A stretch of 64,000 nucleotides of DNA from Sialis fuliginosa (Eukaryota; Arthropoda; Insecta; Megaloptera; Sialidae), in NCBI GenBank assembly GCA_961205875.1, contig OY540809.1:11048267-11112266 (forward strand), read 5' to 3'. How positions within the stretch are numbered: position 1 is the first letter of the stretch; every line of letters begins with the position of its first letter. Under the pieces are notes generated by a model. It was not told the origin of the DNA. It saw only the letters and a list, made by a program, of their open reading frames with translations, and did not search any database. Positions 25,801 through 36,585 of the stretch are shown here, one piece after another. A program made the translations under genes and the position numbers.

Positions 25801-28800
25801 AAATTAACAGCGTGAATAGCCGCACAAGCTCTTTTATCCAGCTAAAAAACAATTTTTAAATTTTAATGACAGAATGAAACAAAAACTTAATTAACGTTTA
25901 CATACTGAAGCTTTCTCTCCAATCCAAAAATAGATTTCCCAAGTCAATTGACCATTTTCATCGAAGGATGTTTTCAAGACAATATAACAATCGCCTTCAT
26001 AAAACTTTCCATGTGTTACTTCTTCAATTCGATTTGGTAAGAAATTTTCTATTTCCCAAATTGTTAAACCTGGTATTTGTCCAGCCTCATCGTCAAAAAA
26101 TTCTGAATAATCTAATGGAGGTTTCTCAAGGGATTCATCCCACCTCTTGGGTCTATAATAAATAAAATAAATAAAAAATATAAAGTGAAAATCAATAAGG
26201 TAAAATTAACATTGAGACATATCAGTCAGCTTTCAATATTTTTATCTCACTGGACATTTTGTAAATATATTTGAAATTTGAAGTACGAGGACTGAAAAAT
26301 CAAATAAATCGGGAGAAATTCAAAACGATACAAAACATTCTAGAGTAAATTTAGTTTAATTTTTTTTAACATTATCCTGATATATTTGAACACTTACTTC
26401 AATGATTCTGCTCGTAACTCATCATAATTAATATCTCCTTTTTCTTTTGCAATATCTTTCATTCCCTGTAAAAGTTAATCAATATAATTATCACCCTAAT
26501 ACAAAGTCATTTAAAAAAGCCATACTTTCAAAATCTTAGCTTGATCTTGATCAGCTTCTTCTTGATCTTTTCTACTTCTTTTCAAACGTAGTTTTCTTGC
26601 TATTGGATCTTTAGGAGTACCTACAAATATACAATATAACATATTTATATTATAATTATTCTATCTACATACTAACTTAATAAATGTTATAAAACATACT
26701 TGCTGCAGGAGCAGGTCCTGGCACAACAGCACCAGCAAGTCTTAATTGATTTTGTAGAGAGAAATCAACGTTATAGAACTCTAAACCAGAACCACGTGTT
26801 GCTTCTGTGGGTTTAGGCGGCATCACTAGATCAGGGTTACCACGTAGATCCAACGATGTTAACTCGGTTAATAAATGTACTGCATCTGGCACAGTGATTA
26901 AACGATTCCAGCTTAAATTAAGTTTCTTTAAAGATCCACATCTAAAATAAAAACACCGATATAAAAAAGATTAAAAAATATTTCCCTTATAAAAGCTTGA
27001 TAACACGTTATATTATCATACAGTAAGTGCGCAATAAGACTAGGCTTTAAAACAATACAGATGATGTAAACTTTACTATCAATAAAATAGCATTGGGCGC
27101 TACATATAACAAACAAGGATATAATTGACAATGTATGTTTAAATTTTATAATATTTTTGTTTTTATCAACTTACCTACAAAGTCCTTCTGGTATCATTTC
27201 CAAATGATTGTTGGCTGCAGAAAACACTTCTAACCGACATAATTTTCCAATACCTGAGGGTATTCCCTCAAACGTTAGCTCGTTATCATTCACATATAAT
27301 CTTCTTAACGAAGATACTTTACAAATTGTGGATGGTAAGGCGGTTAATTTATTTTGTGATAATATTAATGTGTCGATATTTTGCCATAGTTCAACAGCTG
27401 TAATAATTATTTTATTTTTATTAATGTACTTTAAATTATAAAAAATATAAAAAATAATCACCAGTCGATAATTCAGTAATTTCATTGTCGCTTAAATTCA
27501 ATCGTTTTAAGTTCGGTAAAGAATATAAAGCTTCAGGCACTTTGGGTAAAGAATTTTGACCAAGATCAAGATCTGACAGATTAGTCAATGTTTCTAAACT
27601 TGTAGGAAAGTTGCTTATTGTTCTTTGAGTGTTACGCATATGTAATTTCTCTAAATTTGTAAGTGATGGTAATTGTCTGTAAAATATAAATATAAAAAAA
27701 TAAATATAAATAAAATATTTATTTAGAATTCATGAATATAAAAAGTATAGCATTATTTGACATACCTTAGCTGAAAATGTCCCAATGGATTATTATTCAA
27801 AATAAGAGTTTGCAAATTAGCTAGCCTTCTCGTTTGTGGAGGTAATGTTTCCAAACAGTTATAACCCAGGTCCAAAAACAATAAGTCAGTCAGATTTACA
27901 AACACTGAACTTGGAATTGATTCAATACTAAAAAGTGCAACACATATTTAATTATGCATGCAAAATATTTGCATCAATAGTAATTAATATGTATGCTTTC
28001 TAAACTCCACACAAACAAAATTATTGATTACTTTATATGGAAATTATAATTATTACATATCTGATGCAAATTTGCACTTTCACTAATTTATTAAAATGTA
28101 TATATTTATTTCAGATGATTAATTCAAATATAAAATTTTATTAGTATACACATAGTAGATATGTAGTGAAATTGAAGCATTATTGGATACTGATTATGCA
28201 TTAATGTACCAGCTCACAAAAATATTATTTTTGAGTTATCAATGCAGTTTCATTAAAAATCAAATTAACATTATAGAAAAATGTTTCAGGGGTATTAAAA
28301 TAACGAAAACATTATTTGCGGTTTGACTAAAAAAACAATTATTTATGTATGATATAAGCACATATCCTATTTTTCTAATAAGCACTACAAAATACCAGTG
28401 GCGTAGATAGCTTTTTGCGATGGGGGGGATATGACTAGGGCCGTAACTAGAAGGTCGGGGGTCCTAAGGCAAGAGGTGACTAATAAGTCCCCAAAATATG
28501 TAAAAAAAAAAAAAATTAATTCAATTTTGAAATGTATGACCTTTTTTTTTTTTTTTGATCATTATATAAATTATAGTTAGTCTAGTCCTTGATACTAAAA
28601 AAAAAAGGTTATTCAATTGAAAACTAAAGACCTTTTTTTTTACTCTTAATTTACCCAATTTTTCCTATTTTCTTCATACTAGCAAAGTTTAATAAGATGT
28701 CTTGGACTTTTCTCATGAAGTATACTCATGAAGGGGGGGGGGATTGATCACCTTAATCCTCCCCCCCCCCTATCTACGCCACTGCAAAATACCACCTCCA

Positions 28801-29717
28801 GTCTTACTTTAATTGATGAAAATTATAAAAAGATAGAGTAAATACGGAGTGTATGGGTGTCAGAATTGTTAAAAATCACGTATATAGTAATTTAGAATAG
28901 AGTTGATGCGCATGCGTGACTAGAACATTTTTACCATCATGTTTATTTTATTTGATAAAATTATTTAAAAACAGTTTGTTGTGGCGGAGATTAATTCCCC
29001 GTTTTTAACCTAACCGAACCTAACAAAAACTAACCAACCCAAAACTAATCAACTCTAACCAAGGACAGTTAACATGTATATTATTAGAGCATCAACTCTA
29101 TTCTGAATAACTATTTACGTGATTATTGATTAATCTGACAGCGGACACACATACACTTCGTATTAGCCAAAGATAGTAATGAATATTATAAGACTTACTG
29201 ATTGTGACTTAAATTTAGTACAAGTAGTGCTTTTGCACGATCTAATCCTTCAGGAGCGTCTTTTAAGTTATTATGACTAAGATCTAATGTAGTTAATTCT
29301 TCTAAGCGAAACAACTCAGAAGGTATGCCTGAACTTTTTACTTTATTGTAGCGAAGATTTAATGTTCGCAAACACGTTAATTCTGTTAGCTCTCCATACA
29401 GTTTTTCTAAATCGTTTCGTTTCAATGACAGATGTTCCAGTTTCAAAAGTTTCCCCATTTCTTTTGGTATTTCTGTAAGATTACTTTTATCTAATTTTAG
29501 CCATTGTACACCAGTCATTAAGCGTACTGCCTCTGGAAAATTTTCCTAAAAAAATTATAAATGAGTATTGAAAACATAACCTACAAATGTCAAAATGTAA
29601 TACATAATAAAATTCTAATTAATAATATTTGCAATATTATTACTTCATACTTACGCGAAAATCATTGTTTGTAAAATCTATACCCCTTACAAAGGGCAAT
29701 ACTCCAGTATTTGCCAT
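22873..29717 (-). CDS. fliI: Flightless-I, LRR plus gelsolin-repeat protein, 18 exons
   Basis: Minus-strand exons: 29717-29655, 29545-29199, 27927-27766, 27676-27462, 27397-27175, 26941-26700, 26620-26526, 26465-26398, 26152-25906, 25841-25656, 25397-25086, 25016-24844, 24776-24650, 24586-24310, 24240-23829, 23622-23310, 23195-23082, 23007-22873. All junctions keep phase and give 1,215 residues, against roughly 1,250 in known orthologues. Residues 1-395 are leucine-rich repeats (e.g. [22 protein letters not shown]). A basic/Gln-rich linker (about 405-430) is followed by gelsolin-like domains ([49 protein letters not shown]), ending near PPE. Fli-I binds actin and acts in muscle assembly, cytoskeletal remodelling and nuclear receptor co-activation. 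Intron 2 (27928-29198) carries two MITEs. Confidence 0.96.
28396..28784. mobile_element. hAT-type MITE in fliI intron 2, 8-bp TSD
   Basis: Terminal inverted repeats CAGTGGCGTAGATA and TATCTACGCCACTG bound a 389-bp element flanked by an exact 8-bp direct duplication, CAAAATAC (28388-28395 and 28785-28792). The 8-bp duplication and CAGTGGCG termini fit the hAT superfamily. The interior has no ORF and holds G and C runs just inside the ends. A shorter relative lies at 36422. Confidence 0.9.
28845..29160. mobile_element. Tc1/mariner-type MITE in fliI intron 2, TA TSD
   Basis: A 316-bp element with inverted repeats of about 65 bp. The left end is CGGAGTGTATGGGTGTC and the right end is its complement with few changes. 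The arms reach as far as AGAATAGAGTTGATGC. It is flanked by TA on both sides, as expected for Tc1/mariner-driven MITEs. No ORF. Confidence 0.8.
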
Positions 29718-30328
29718 TTTTCAAAAGATATTCACATCTGTCACCACATATCACAATACTCACATATGTGTAGAATGACTATTATGTGATTGTGTGTGTA
29801 ATCAGGTGTACATAATTTCACATCTACATACATATATCGTATGTATTTTAAAAACATATACATACACAGATATCAAAAAGCCGTTACAATCATCAAATTA
29901 GTCATTATTTTTACTTTAATTGTATCATTTATTACTTAAATTACGCATATCTTTTTCTCTGGGTATTTTATTTATTTTTACAATATTTTTGTTCATAAAT
30001 CATATCAATAAAATCAGTTAGTTTAATATCAATTAAAAAATTTAATTACCCACATAATATATAATCATATATTAATCAACTAGTACATTAATATATGATA
30101 TAATCAAAATAAAAACTGCAAGGTTATTTTCAACAATTTAATTAAATACATAATTCAAATGAATTCACTTATATTTAAGAAAAATTATTAGCATAAGATA
30201 TTCAAGTACAATGCAACATAAATGCATAAATAACTAAAAATTTACAAATTATAGTACAAACTAAAATAGTAAAAATTAGTGTAACATCTTTATAATTTTT
30301 ATTTCTACTAAAATTTCAAAAAATTAAA
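29718..30328. other. Spacer between TOM22 3' end and fliI start
   Basis: AT-rich sequence holding the fliI promoter and the TOM22 3' UTR (both genes on the minus strand). No gene seen. A palindrome around 30062-30105 (TCATATATTAATCAAC facing its complement) recurs almost exactly near 46552-46591. Confidence 0.5.
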
Positions 30329-31693
30329 CTATCGGGATATAGGTGGTAACATTGGCATTCCATGGCCACTTGACACTGCTGAATTTGGCCCCAACAGCAC
30401 CTTGAATTAAAATATGAACAGTAAATAGATTATACTTTTATATTATATTATAATATATTTATAAAATAAATTTTTATGTTATAACTATCTATTACGTAAC
30501 AGTCAACAGATTAAAAAATAACTTAATAGAGATACGAATCTTGGTTTTTGGGTAAAGCTTGTATAACAATAGACTTAATTATAATCTAGTCGTCTTAGGA
30601 AGTTTATCAATTTTTTACAATGTCCGGAGTTGGAGCAATTTTGGGTAGAGTCTGAATTGGTAGAAAGGTACTGACTCGTAACTCCATTAATTAAATAATG
30701 GATTTTACACACTTATATTTTTAAATATATTTTCAAGTACAGTAAAAGAGTAGAAGTCTGACAGTAGAAAATTTTTATTACCATGTATTTTTTCAAACTT
30801 CTAGATGCACAGTTAAAAATCATTTTTAAAATCGGAAATATATGCTAACTTCAACTTGAACATATTATTTTTCATATTTTTTAAAAATTTTCAATACAAC
30901 AAAACTGAATAGATTATTCATCCAAGCTGAAATTAGTTATTGTACTATATGAAAATTCGCTAATACCAAATTGAAAGTATTTTGTATATTCTGTACTGTA
31001 AACGATATAAAATAAAATAAAATGAAAAATCACCTGTTTTTGTTGATTCTTTTGCAAATCATCCAATTGTGTACGCTCAACTTCAAATAATATTGGAGCA
31101 AAGAGAATTACTGATGAACTGAAAAATATCCATAATGCGGATCTAGAAAAACTATACATTCCTTTGGCTCCTGAGCATGAGGCAGAGAAAACAACATTTA
31201 CGGAACTGCGGAGTGATTCAGGTAACATTTCTGTCAGGCCCCAAAGTCGTTCTGATAACGTTTCGTCCGGCTAAAATATATAAAATAACACTTTTATGTT
31301 TACTATAACTACACATCTAATATTTAAAACGCAATCTTATAAATTTTACATTTTATGTAAGAATATTATAAAAACCAGTTTTATAATGTGCACTTGTATG
31401 TTAGATATTTTTTTATAATTACGATAAGCATGTAAAATCTTATATTACTTTCACTGGATCATTAGTATAAGATTTAAAATTATATCAATGAACAGGGATA
31501 CAGGAATTTATAATTTCTTATTTGGGAATGTAATGCTAGTCAATACCTCATCATCAAAGTCTTCTTTAACTATTTGATTATTTTTTTCTGGAGTTACATC
31601 TTCACTTTTATGTGATTGTGTGCCTGAAGCGGCAGAAGTTGTTGGATTTTCATTTTGAGATTCCATGTCACTGTCTATATCTTCGCCAGCCAT
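30329..31693 (-). CDS. Tom22: TOM22, mitochondrial outer-membrane import receptor
   Basis: Exons 31693-31547, 31270-31034 and 30400-30329 join in phase into 151 residues. Residues 1-50 are acidic and Ser/Thr-rich, the cytosolic presequence-binding face. The conserved core DETLSERLWGLTEMLPESLR is followed by the family segment with SFSRSALWIFFSSSVILF, whose hydrophobic part (about 95-112) is the single tail-anchor membrane helix. The intermembrane tail is Gln-rich and ends MPMLPPISR. TOM22 is the central organiser of the TOM complex and receives precursors from TOM20. The Drosophila orthologue is called maggie. Confidence 0.93.
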
Positions 31694-32370
31694 ATGACAA
31701 TTTTTGTTATTAATTTATATTGCTAAGGTATCTCAATCCTAGTTTTTTTGAAAACGATAAATGTGCACAATTAATAAATGGAGACCATGGAGATCAATCA
31801 GAATCAGTCATTAAATTTTTTATCTATGTATTTAGTCTATGAATTTCTTCTTTTTATTATTTAGCATATTTTGACTAAAAAGCGGGATTTTAAAATTATT
31901 TATAAGAAAATTGAAAACATTTAAAATAAGTAAAACAAAATAATTAGTATTATTAATTATTATATTATTATTTATACATGTAAAAAGGTTTATTCAAAAA
32001 TTATTAAAATGTGTTCAAGCTACATGTATATAAAATAATAAAAACAGTACCTTTTTTATACTCCCGCAAATAAATATAGACTATAAGTGTATATACTAAA
32101 TACAATTGTTCTTAATTAGGGCATTCTCTGCGAACCTTAATATGCAACAAAGCTGGAAGTTAATATAGTTCTACTTGGCGTAATATTGGTGCGTGTATAC
32201 ATTAATAGTCTATATTCAAAGTGCCACAAAAACAATATAAGAGTAAACTTTATACACAAATTTTATTAATTAAAAACAACTAAATATATACTACATACAT
32301 TATATTATTGACATTAGAAGCAGTTTATAATATTTAAATGTGACAATTAGAAACGAATAAGCCATATAAG
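31694..32370. other. Spacer between TBCC 3' end and TOM22 start
   Basis: AT-rich. It holds the TOM22 promoter and the TBCC 3' UTR; both genes are on the minus strand. I see no gene, RNA or clear repeat. Confidence 0.55.
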
Positions 32371-33390
32371 CTATAAGTCTGACCCAACAATCATTTTCCA
32401 ATCACTGACACGCAAATGTTCGTCTAAAACTAACCAGTTTGGTGATTTAGTTTCAGACGATAACCAGTTAAAATCATCGATGCTTGTCCAATTATTCACA
32501 GACATATCCAAACCAGATTTAATAAAATCTTCTTTCAATGTATTATAACTTATGTTATAAGGTGCTAGTTGTATGTTTCTGCAATCTTCCATGATAGCTC
32601 TACTGGTAACATGCAGGTAAATATCACAATTAACAGAAGAGTGAAGTCGCAACTGCTGACATGCAAACGCTAATTTACAGTTTTTACAGTTCTCCGCAAA
32701 CACTGACGTAGACACGGGTCCGCTAATAATAACACAGTCCTCTAAGTTAGTTAAATGTAGAGTACCTGCAGACCCGTATATAATCACTGTGCAGTTTTTA
32801 AGTGTATGTAAAGTAACATCTTTCTTAAAAATGGTATCATTATTTAAGACTAACTTTTCATTTGACTTTGATTTAAAACCACAAAAGTTTTCATCTTGTA
32901 AAAAATTATCCGTTTTATTCAAGCCATCAGAGACGTCTTTACTAACTAATTTTTTTGGAGAATCTTTTTTCAACATCACTTTTTTATTTTTGAAGCCAAA
33001 TTTTTTCTTCGGTAAATACATTTCTTCAAGATCGTGTGATCTACTTATAAATAATTGCAACACATTCTGGCATTTTTTAATATCGTAATTTCGTAGGAAC
33101 AATGCAGAAGCAGAAACAAATTTTTGTAATAACTGTATCTGTTTTGTAATATTATCAAAATGGTACGGTAAATCAATTGAGTTTACTTTTTCAGTATAAT
33201 CTAAAGCTGAAGATATTTCCAATTGCTTTTCTTCAAATGCAGCTGTGAAATGTGATATTTGTTCATGTTCTGCATTTATTAAATCCTTTTCTTCTTTTCT
33301 TTTTTGTGCATCCTTCTTGCGGTCATTATCTCTTTTTAAAATAATATCTGTTAATCTTTCCCGGTTTTCTAACATTTTATCATCGGCCAT
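32371..33390 (-). CDS. TBCC: Tubulin-binding cofactor C
   Basis: A single-exon 339-residue protein. Residues 1-110 are a Lys/Glu-rich helical bundle (RERLTDIILKRDNDRKKDAQ), the tubulin-binding N-terminal domain. A charged linker (about 125-185) leads to the C-terminal beta-helix (C-CAP/cofactor C domain, about 190-325). Its QLRLH motif places the catalytic arginine finger at R248. TBCC joins the TBCD-TBCE-beta-tubulin supercomplex and triggers GTP hydrolysis that releases assembly-competent alpha/beta-tubulin. Its ATG is only 34 bp below the UQCC3 stop on the same strand, with no AATAAA between, so it may be transcribed with the upstream pair or have a promoter inside UQCC3. Confidence 0.93.
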   Translation of the reverse strand: MADDKMLENRERLTDIILKRDNDRKKDAQKRKEEKDLINAEHEQISHFTAAFEEKQLEISSALDYTEKVNSIDLPYHFDNITKQIQLLQKFVSASALFLRNYDIKKCQNVLQLFISRSHDLEEMYLPKKKFGFKNKKVMLKKDSPKKLVSKDVSDGLNKTDNFLQDENFCGFKSKSNEKLVLNNDTIFKKDVTLHTLKNCTVIIYGSAGTLHLTNLEDCVIISGPVSTSVFAENCKNCKLAFACQQLRLHSSVNCDIYLHVTSRAIMEDCRNIQLAPYNISYNTLKEDFIKSGLDMSVNNWTSIDDFNWLSSETKSPNWLVLDEHLRVSDWKMIVGSDL

Positions 33391-33424
33391 TTCTACACAA
33401 TTTTAATTCTATATATGGAATATT

Positions 33425-34680
33425 TTACTTCTTCAGAGCTTTATCTCTCAATGCTATCAATTCTTCTTTAGATTGACGATAAATAGGTTGTTGTGATTCA
33501 GATGCTTCTTTTAATACATTGAGAAACTGTTGATTTTTTGATTGTATTTCATATTTGGCATTAGTAGTATGTCCACTGAATTTCTGAAAACACAAATGTT
33601 ATATACATTTTAAGATTTTTAGAAAGAAATTATATTAAATGTTACTTTAAATTTAACAATTGAAATAAATAAATGGAAATAAATAATATTAATGATATTT
33701 TAGAAAAACAAATAACAAACATTATAATCATCAAAGGTTGTTTTGAATATAAATATGTATTTGAAATATAAAGTGACGGTGCAAAAAAATACACTATTCC
33801 TTACATTCAAATCATATTGGCAACCTCAATTGAGTCATAGGCTATGAAGTACATGTACATGCATTGTGGTTTTATTTTTATTTTGATATTTTTGTAATTT
33901 CACAATAAATCCCGTATTGGCCAATAGATAGCAAAGATTGTTCTAACTATGAACAATTAATTGCAATTAATTTACTACATTATTTTATATGTGCAACATG
34001 CAAGTACACTTATAGTAAAGTTATATGTTATATTCATAGTGAATTTGTATTTTTGAGACTGGTGCCCATCTAACAATTAAGTTATATCTTTTTTATGTTA
34101 ATATTTCAAAAAGAAAATAAATTGATTATATATTTTTTTACTATTAGCACACCTGACTTAGTGTAGTCCTCGATATACAATATTAAATCCATATAAAAGA
34201 TTAACCCTTAATCACCTTGACGATAGTGATCGCAGGAGTAATTTACCCCTTAGACATTAAAATAAAATCAACTAGTACAAAAATAAATCTTATCTATCAA
34301 TTTAGGAACTAATCAATAGGAAGAAAGGCATTTGTCTAACAAACGTACACAGGTTTAAAAAAGATGTGAGTACGAAAATCTAGAATGTACCTATACCTAT
34401 CAAAATACACTGAAAACAAAAAAGCTTGGAGTCCCTGTGACTGCACCTAAATGATTAAGGGTTAATAATATCAAAAGAAGTCTTACAATATTAGATGATA
34501 CCAATAAGTTTTCTTTGAAAATATCGATATTTGAGGAAAGTAATTATCACATGCGAGAATTAAAATATAATTTATGTCTACCTTTGAAACTATTTGTTCA
34601 TCAGGTTTGATTATTTCCATCAAAGCATAACCTATTCCTCCACATCCAATTAGCCAAAGTAGTGATCGAAAATATGCCAT
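33425..34680 (-). CDS. UQCC3: UQCC3-like complex III assembly factor
   Basis: Exons 34680-34582 and 33583-33425 join at phase 0 into 85 residues. An N-terminal membrane helix (about 5-25, LLWLIGCGGIGYALMEIIKP) carries a Gly-rich GxGIGYAL motif and is followed by PDE. A charged helix contains FLNVLKEASESQQPIYRQ, matching the vertebrate UQCC3 pattern (GVGYALLVIVTP, then LLATLQEAATTQ). In vertebrates UQCC3 is an inner-mitochondrial-membrane protein that stabilises newly made cytochrome b for complex III. The ATG shares its A with the TAA stop of the upstream CEBPZOS frame, and both lie in one exon. The start codon is forced by family length; the frame is open slightly upstream without an ATG. 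Identification rests on short motifs. Confidence 0.78.
34205..34461. mobile_element. TTAA-flanked MITE (piggyBac-like) in UQCC3 intron
   Basis: Termini CCCTTAATCA and TGATTAAGGG are perfect inverted repeats directly flanked by TTAA on both sides (34201-34204, 34462-34465). The element is 257 bp and non-coding. TTAA target duplication with CCC-beginning ends is typical of the piggyBac superfamily. Confidence 0.75.
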
Positions 34681-35037
34681 TAAGATTGGTTTTTGAACTT
34701 TCCTTCTTGAGTCCAAATAGTTAAATCTAGCTGTCTAGTTTTATTTTCTGATGAAAAAGTTTCACCTATTTTATAATAGCCTTCCAAAATGAATGAATAA
34801 TTATTGTGCATGTAAAAACGGAAATCTAAAAAAAAATCAGATTTAGGTTAGAATAAAAGTATTTCACCAAATGGTAATAAAATAACTGTTTATATGCTTT
34901 TAATTACCTCTGTTTGTGTTCATACGATACCAAACACCATAAGATGAGAAAAATAAGGCAGCTTCTATAACAAATAAAATTTTTGCACCGTTTTTTATAT
35001 ATCGTCTATAAGACGGACGTGAACTTTTGAATAACAT
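34680..35037 (-). CDS. CEBPZOS: CEBPZOS-like small mitochondrial membrane protein
   Basis: Exons 35037-34908 and 34825-34680 join in phase into 91 residues. A basic start (MLFKSSRPSYRRYIKNGAK) is followed by one membrane helix (about 20-37, ILFVIEAALFFSSYGVWY). A conserved tail, NTNRDFRFYMHNNYSFILE then GYYKIGE, aligns with vertebrate CEBPZOS (motifs SQDFRQTM, YPFILEVYYK). The vertebrate protein is reported as mitochondrial; its role is poorly known. Its TAA stop overlaps the UQCC3 ATG by one base (TAATG), so the second exon codes for the end of this protein and the start of the next. A three-codon upstream ORF (ATG GAG TTA TAA, 35051-35040) ends two bases before this start codon. Confidence 0.75.
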
Positions 35038-35150
35038 TATTATAACTCCATTATAAAAGTAAATAAATTACTTATAAGAACTTATATTTTAAATTGACAT
35101 AAATAAATATTTTAATTACTATATATGGAACGAAAATAAGATGATTACGA

Positions 35151-35217
35151 TGACGTCACACTAAATAAGACACTTCAGTATCTATAGTCGAAACATTTTG
35201 TATATAATATGACGTCA
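35151..35217. promoter_or_regulatory. Two perfect CRE sites upstream of the CEBPZOS-UQCC3 unit
   Basis: The palindrome TGACGTCA, the consensus site of CREB/ATF bZIP factors, occurs at 35151-35158 and 35210-35217. The nearer site is 114 bp upstream of the CEBPZOS start codon. Two full 8-mers 59 bp apart in AT-rich DNA are unlikely by chance. Regulation is inferred, not shown. Confidence 0.6.
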
Positions 35218-35254
35218 TCCGTACAAACCTATTGTTTGAATTTTAAAATGTTAA

Positions 35255-35878
35255 CCCTTCAGTGTCTTCAGATCCAGATCCCTTCTAAAATTCGAGCTGT
35301 TATTATTTACTTATTTAAATATTATTTCAGTTTTTGCAGAATATAAGCCAGCCGTTTCAAAAATCCAAGTGCATATTTATTAATTAAAATAAAAAAATTT
35401 TATGATAGAAAGTCAACAATGCGAACACGATTTTGAATAGTTTTTTTATGTACATACTTCCGTTGTAAAACGCATTATCGGGAAAATCTGTGGAAATTAA
35501 GAACTTATATTATTAAAATTTATATTTACCTTATTTGGACACCCTACGGTCATAATTTTAGAAAAATCGGTACCCATCATAGAAACCCGAGATTTTATGA
35601 TACCCACTAGTAAAATATCTTCTACGTCGGAAATTTCTGATGACGTAAACTCATTTAAATATTTAAAAGCAATTTATAGTAATACTTTATTATAAAATAG
35701 ATGTATTTCTTAATTCTTATTAACTGGTTATAAAAAGTTATCGCACAAAAGTTAATTTATGAAAAATAACAATAAAAACGATAATGCGCGACGTACATCA
35801 TACAGTACAAGTATGCGCAGTATAATTGCCAAGATACATACTGGCCGTGGGTATATACGACGCACAAACGCTAAAGGG
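35255..35878. mobile_element. TTAA-flanked inverted-repeat element, 624 bp
   Basis: The ends CCCTTCAGTG and CGCTAAAGGG are imperfect inverted repeats, each flanked by TTAA (35251-35254 and 35879-35882). No ORF of note. It fits a second piggyBac-like non-autonomous family, with shorter and less perfect ends than the element at 34205. Confidence 0.55.
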
Positions 35879-36421
35879 TTAAAGATGCATTGGGTGGGTA
35901 AAAAGTCTTTGGTGTCTTCTATTTGACAATATAGTACTCTGGAACTATAAATCGTAGAAACTTCGGAATAGTCTTAAAATGTTCGTTATATAGTTTAGTA
36001 TTATATACAAAAATATCAAACTAATTCAACGAATCGTTTAGTAATTATATTCCTTTAAAGTAGGTCGAACAACGCCCGTTGTACCTGTAAGAAAAATAGA
36101 TCTCCATCTAATGGTTTAGACCCGGCGACAATGGAGGACTTTAACCGACTTTTCCTCTCAAAAAATTTAAAAACAATCTTATTATGAAAGCATACTGGGA
36201 CGAAAAAAAAACTTTTATGGGATATAATATATAGTTCTAAATCTATTTTTACCCGCCACAAAAATAATTTTAGTGACCCCCTGGTAATATAAAGTACATA
36301 TATTTTTTTAAGTATGTAATCTATTTATAATAAAATGCAAAAGAAGCATTGCAGTTTGAACAAAATTAGAAATACAGATAATGATCCCTTAGAATCTTTA
36401 TGCATTAACCGCTCAAGGGGG

Positions 36422-36585
36422 CAGTGACGTAGTAACGGGGGGGGGGGGGGGGAAGACGAAACCTCTTCGAAATATTCTGTGTTTTAAAATAACGTATGTA
36501 TTGAGAAAACATTAGTTCGAAATACCTACAAAAAAATTAACTCATGTATTTAACCCCCCCCAAAAATTTTCTTACTACGCCACTG
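36422..36585. mobile_element. hAT-type MITE, 164 bp, 8-bp TSD
   Basis: Ends CAGTGACGTAGTAA and TTACTACGCCACTG are flanked by an exact 8-bp duplication CAAGGGGG (36414-36421 and 36586-36593). A long G run follows the left end and a C run precedes the right end, as in the 389-bp relative at 28396. It therefore belongs to the same hAT MITE family in a shorter form. Confidence 0.88.
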
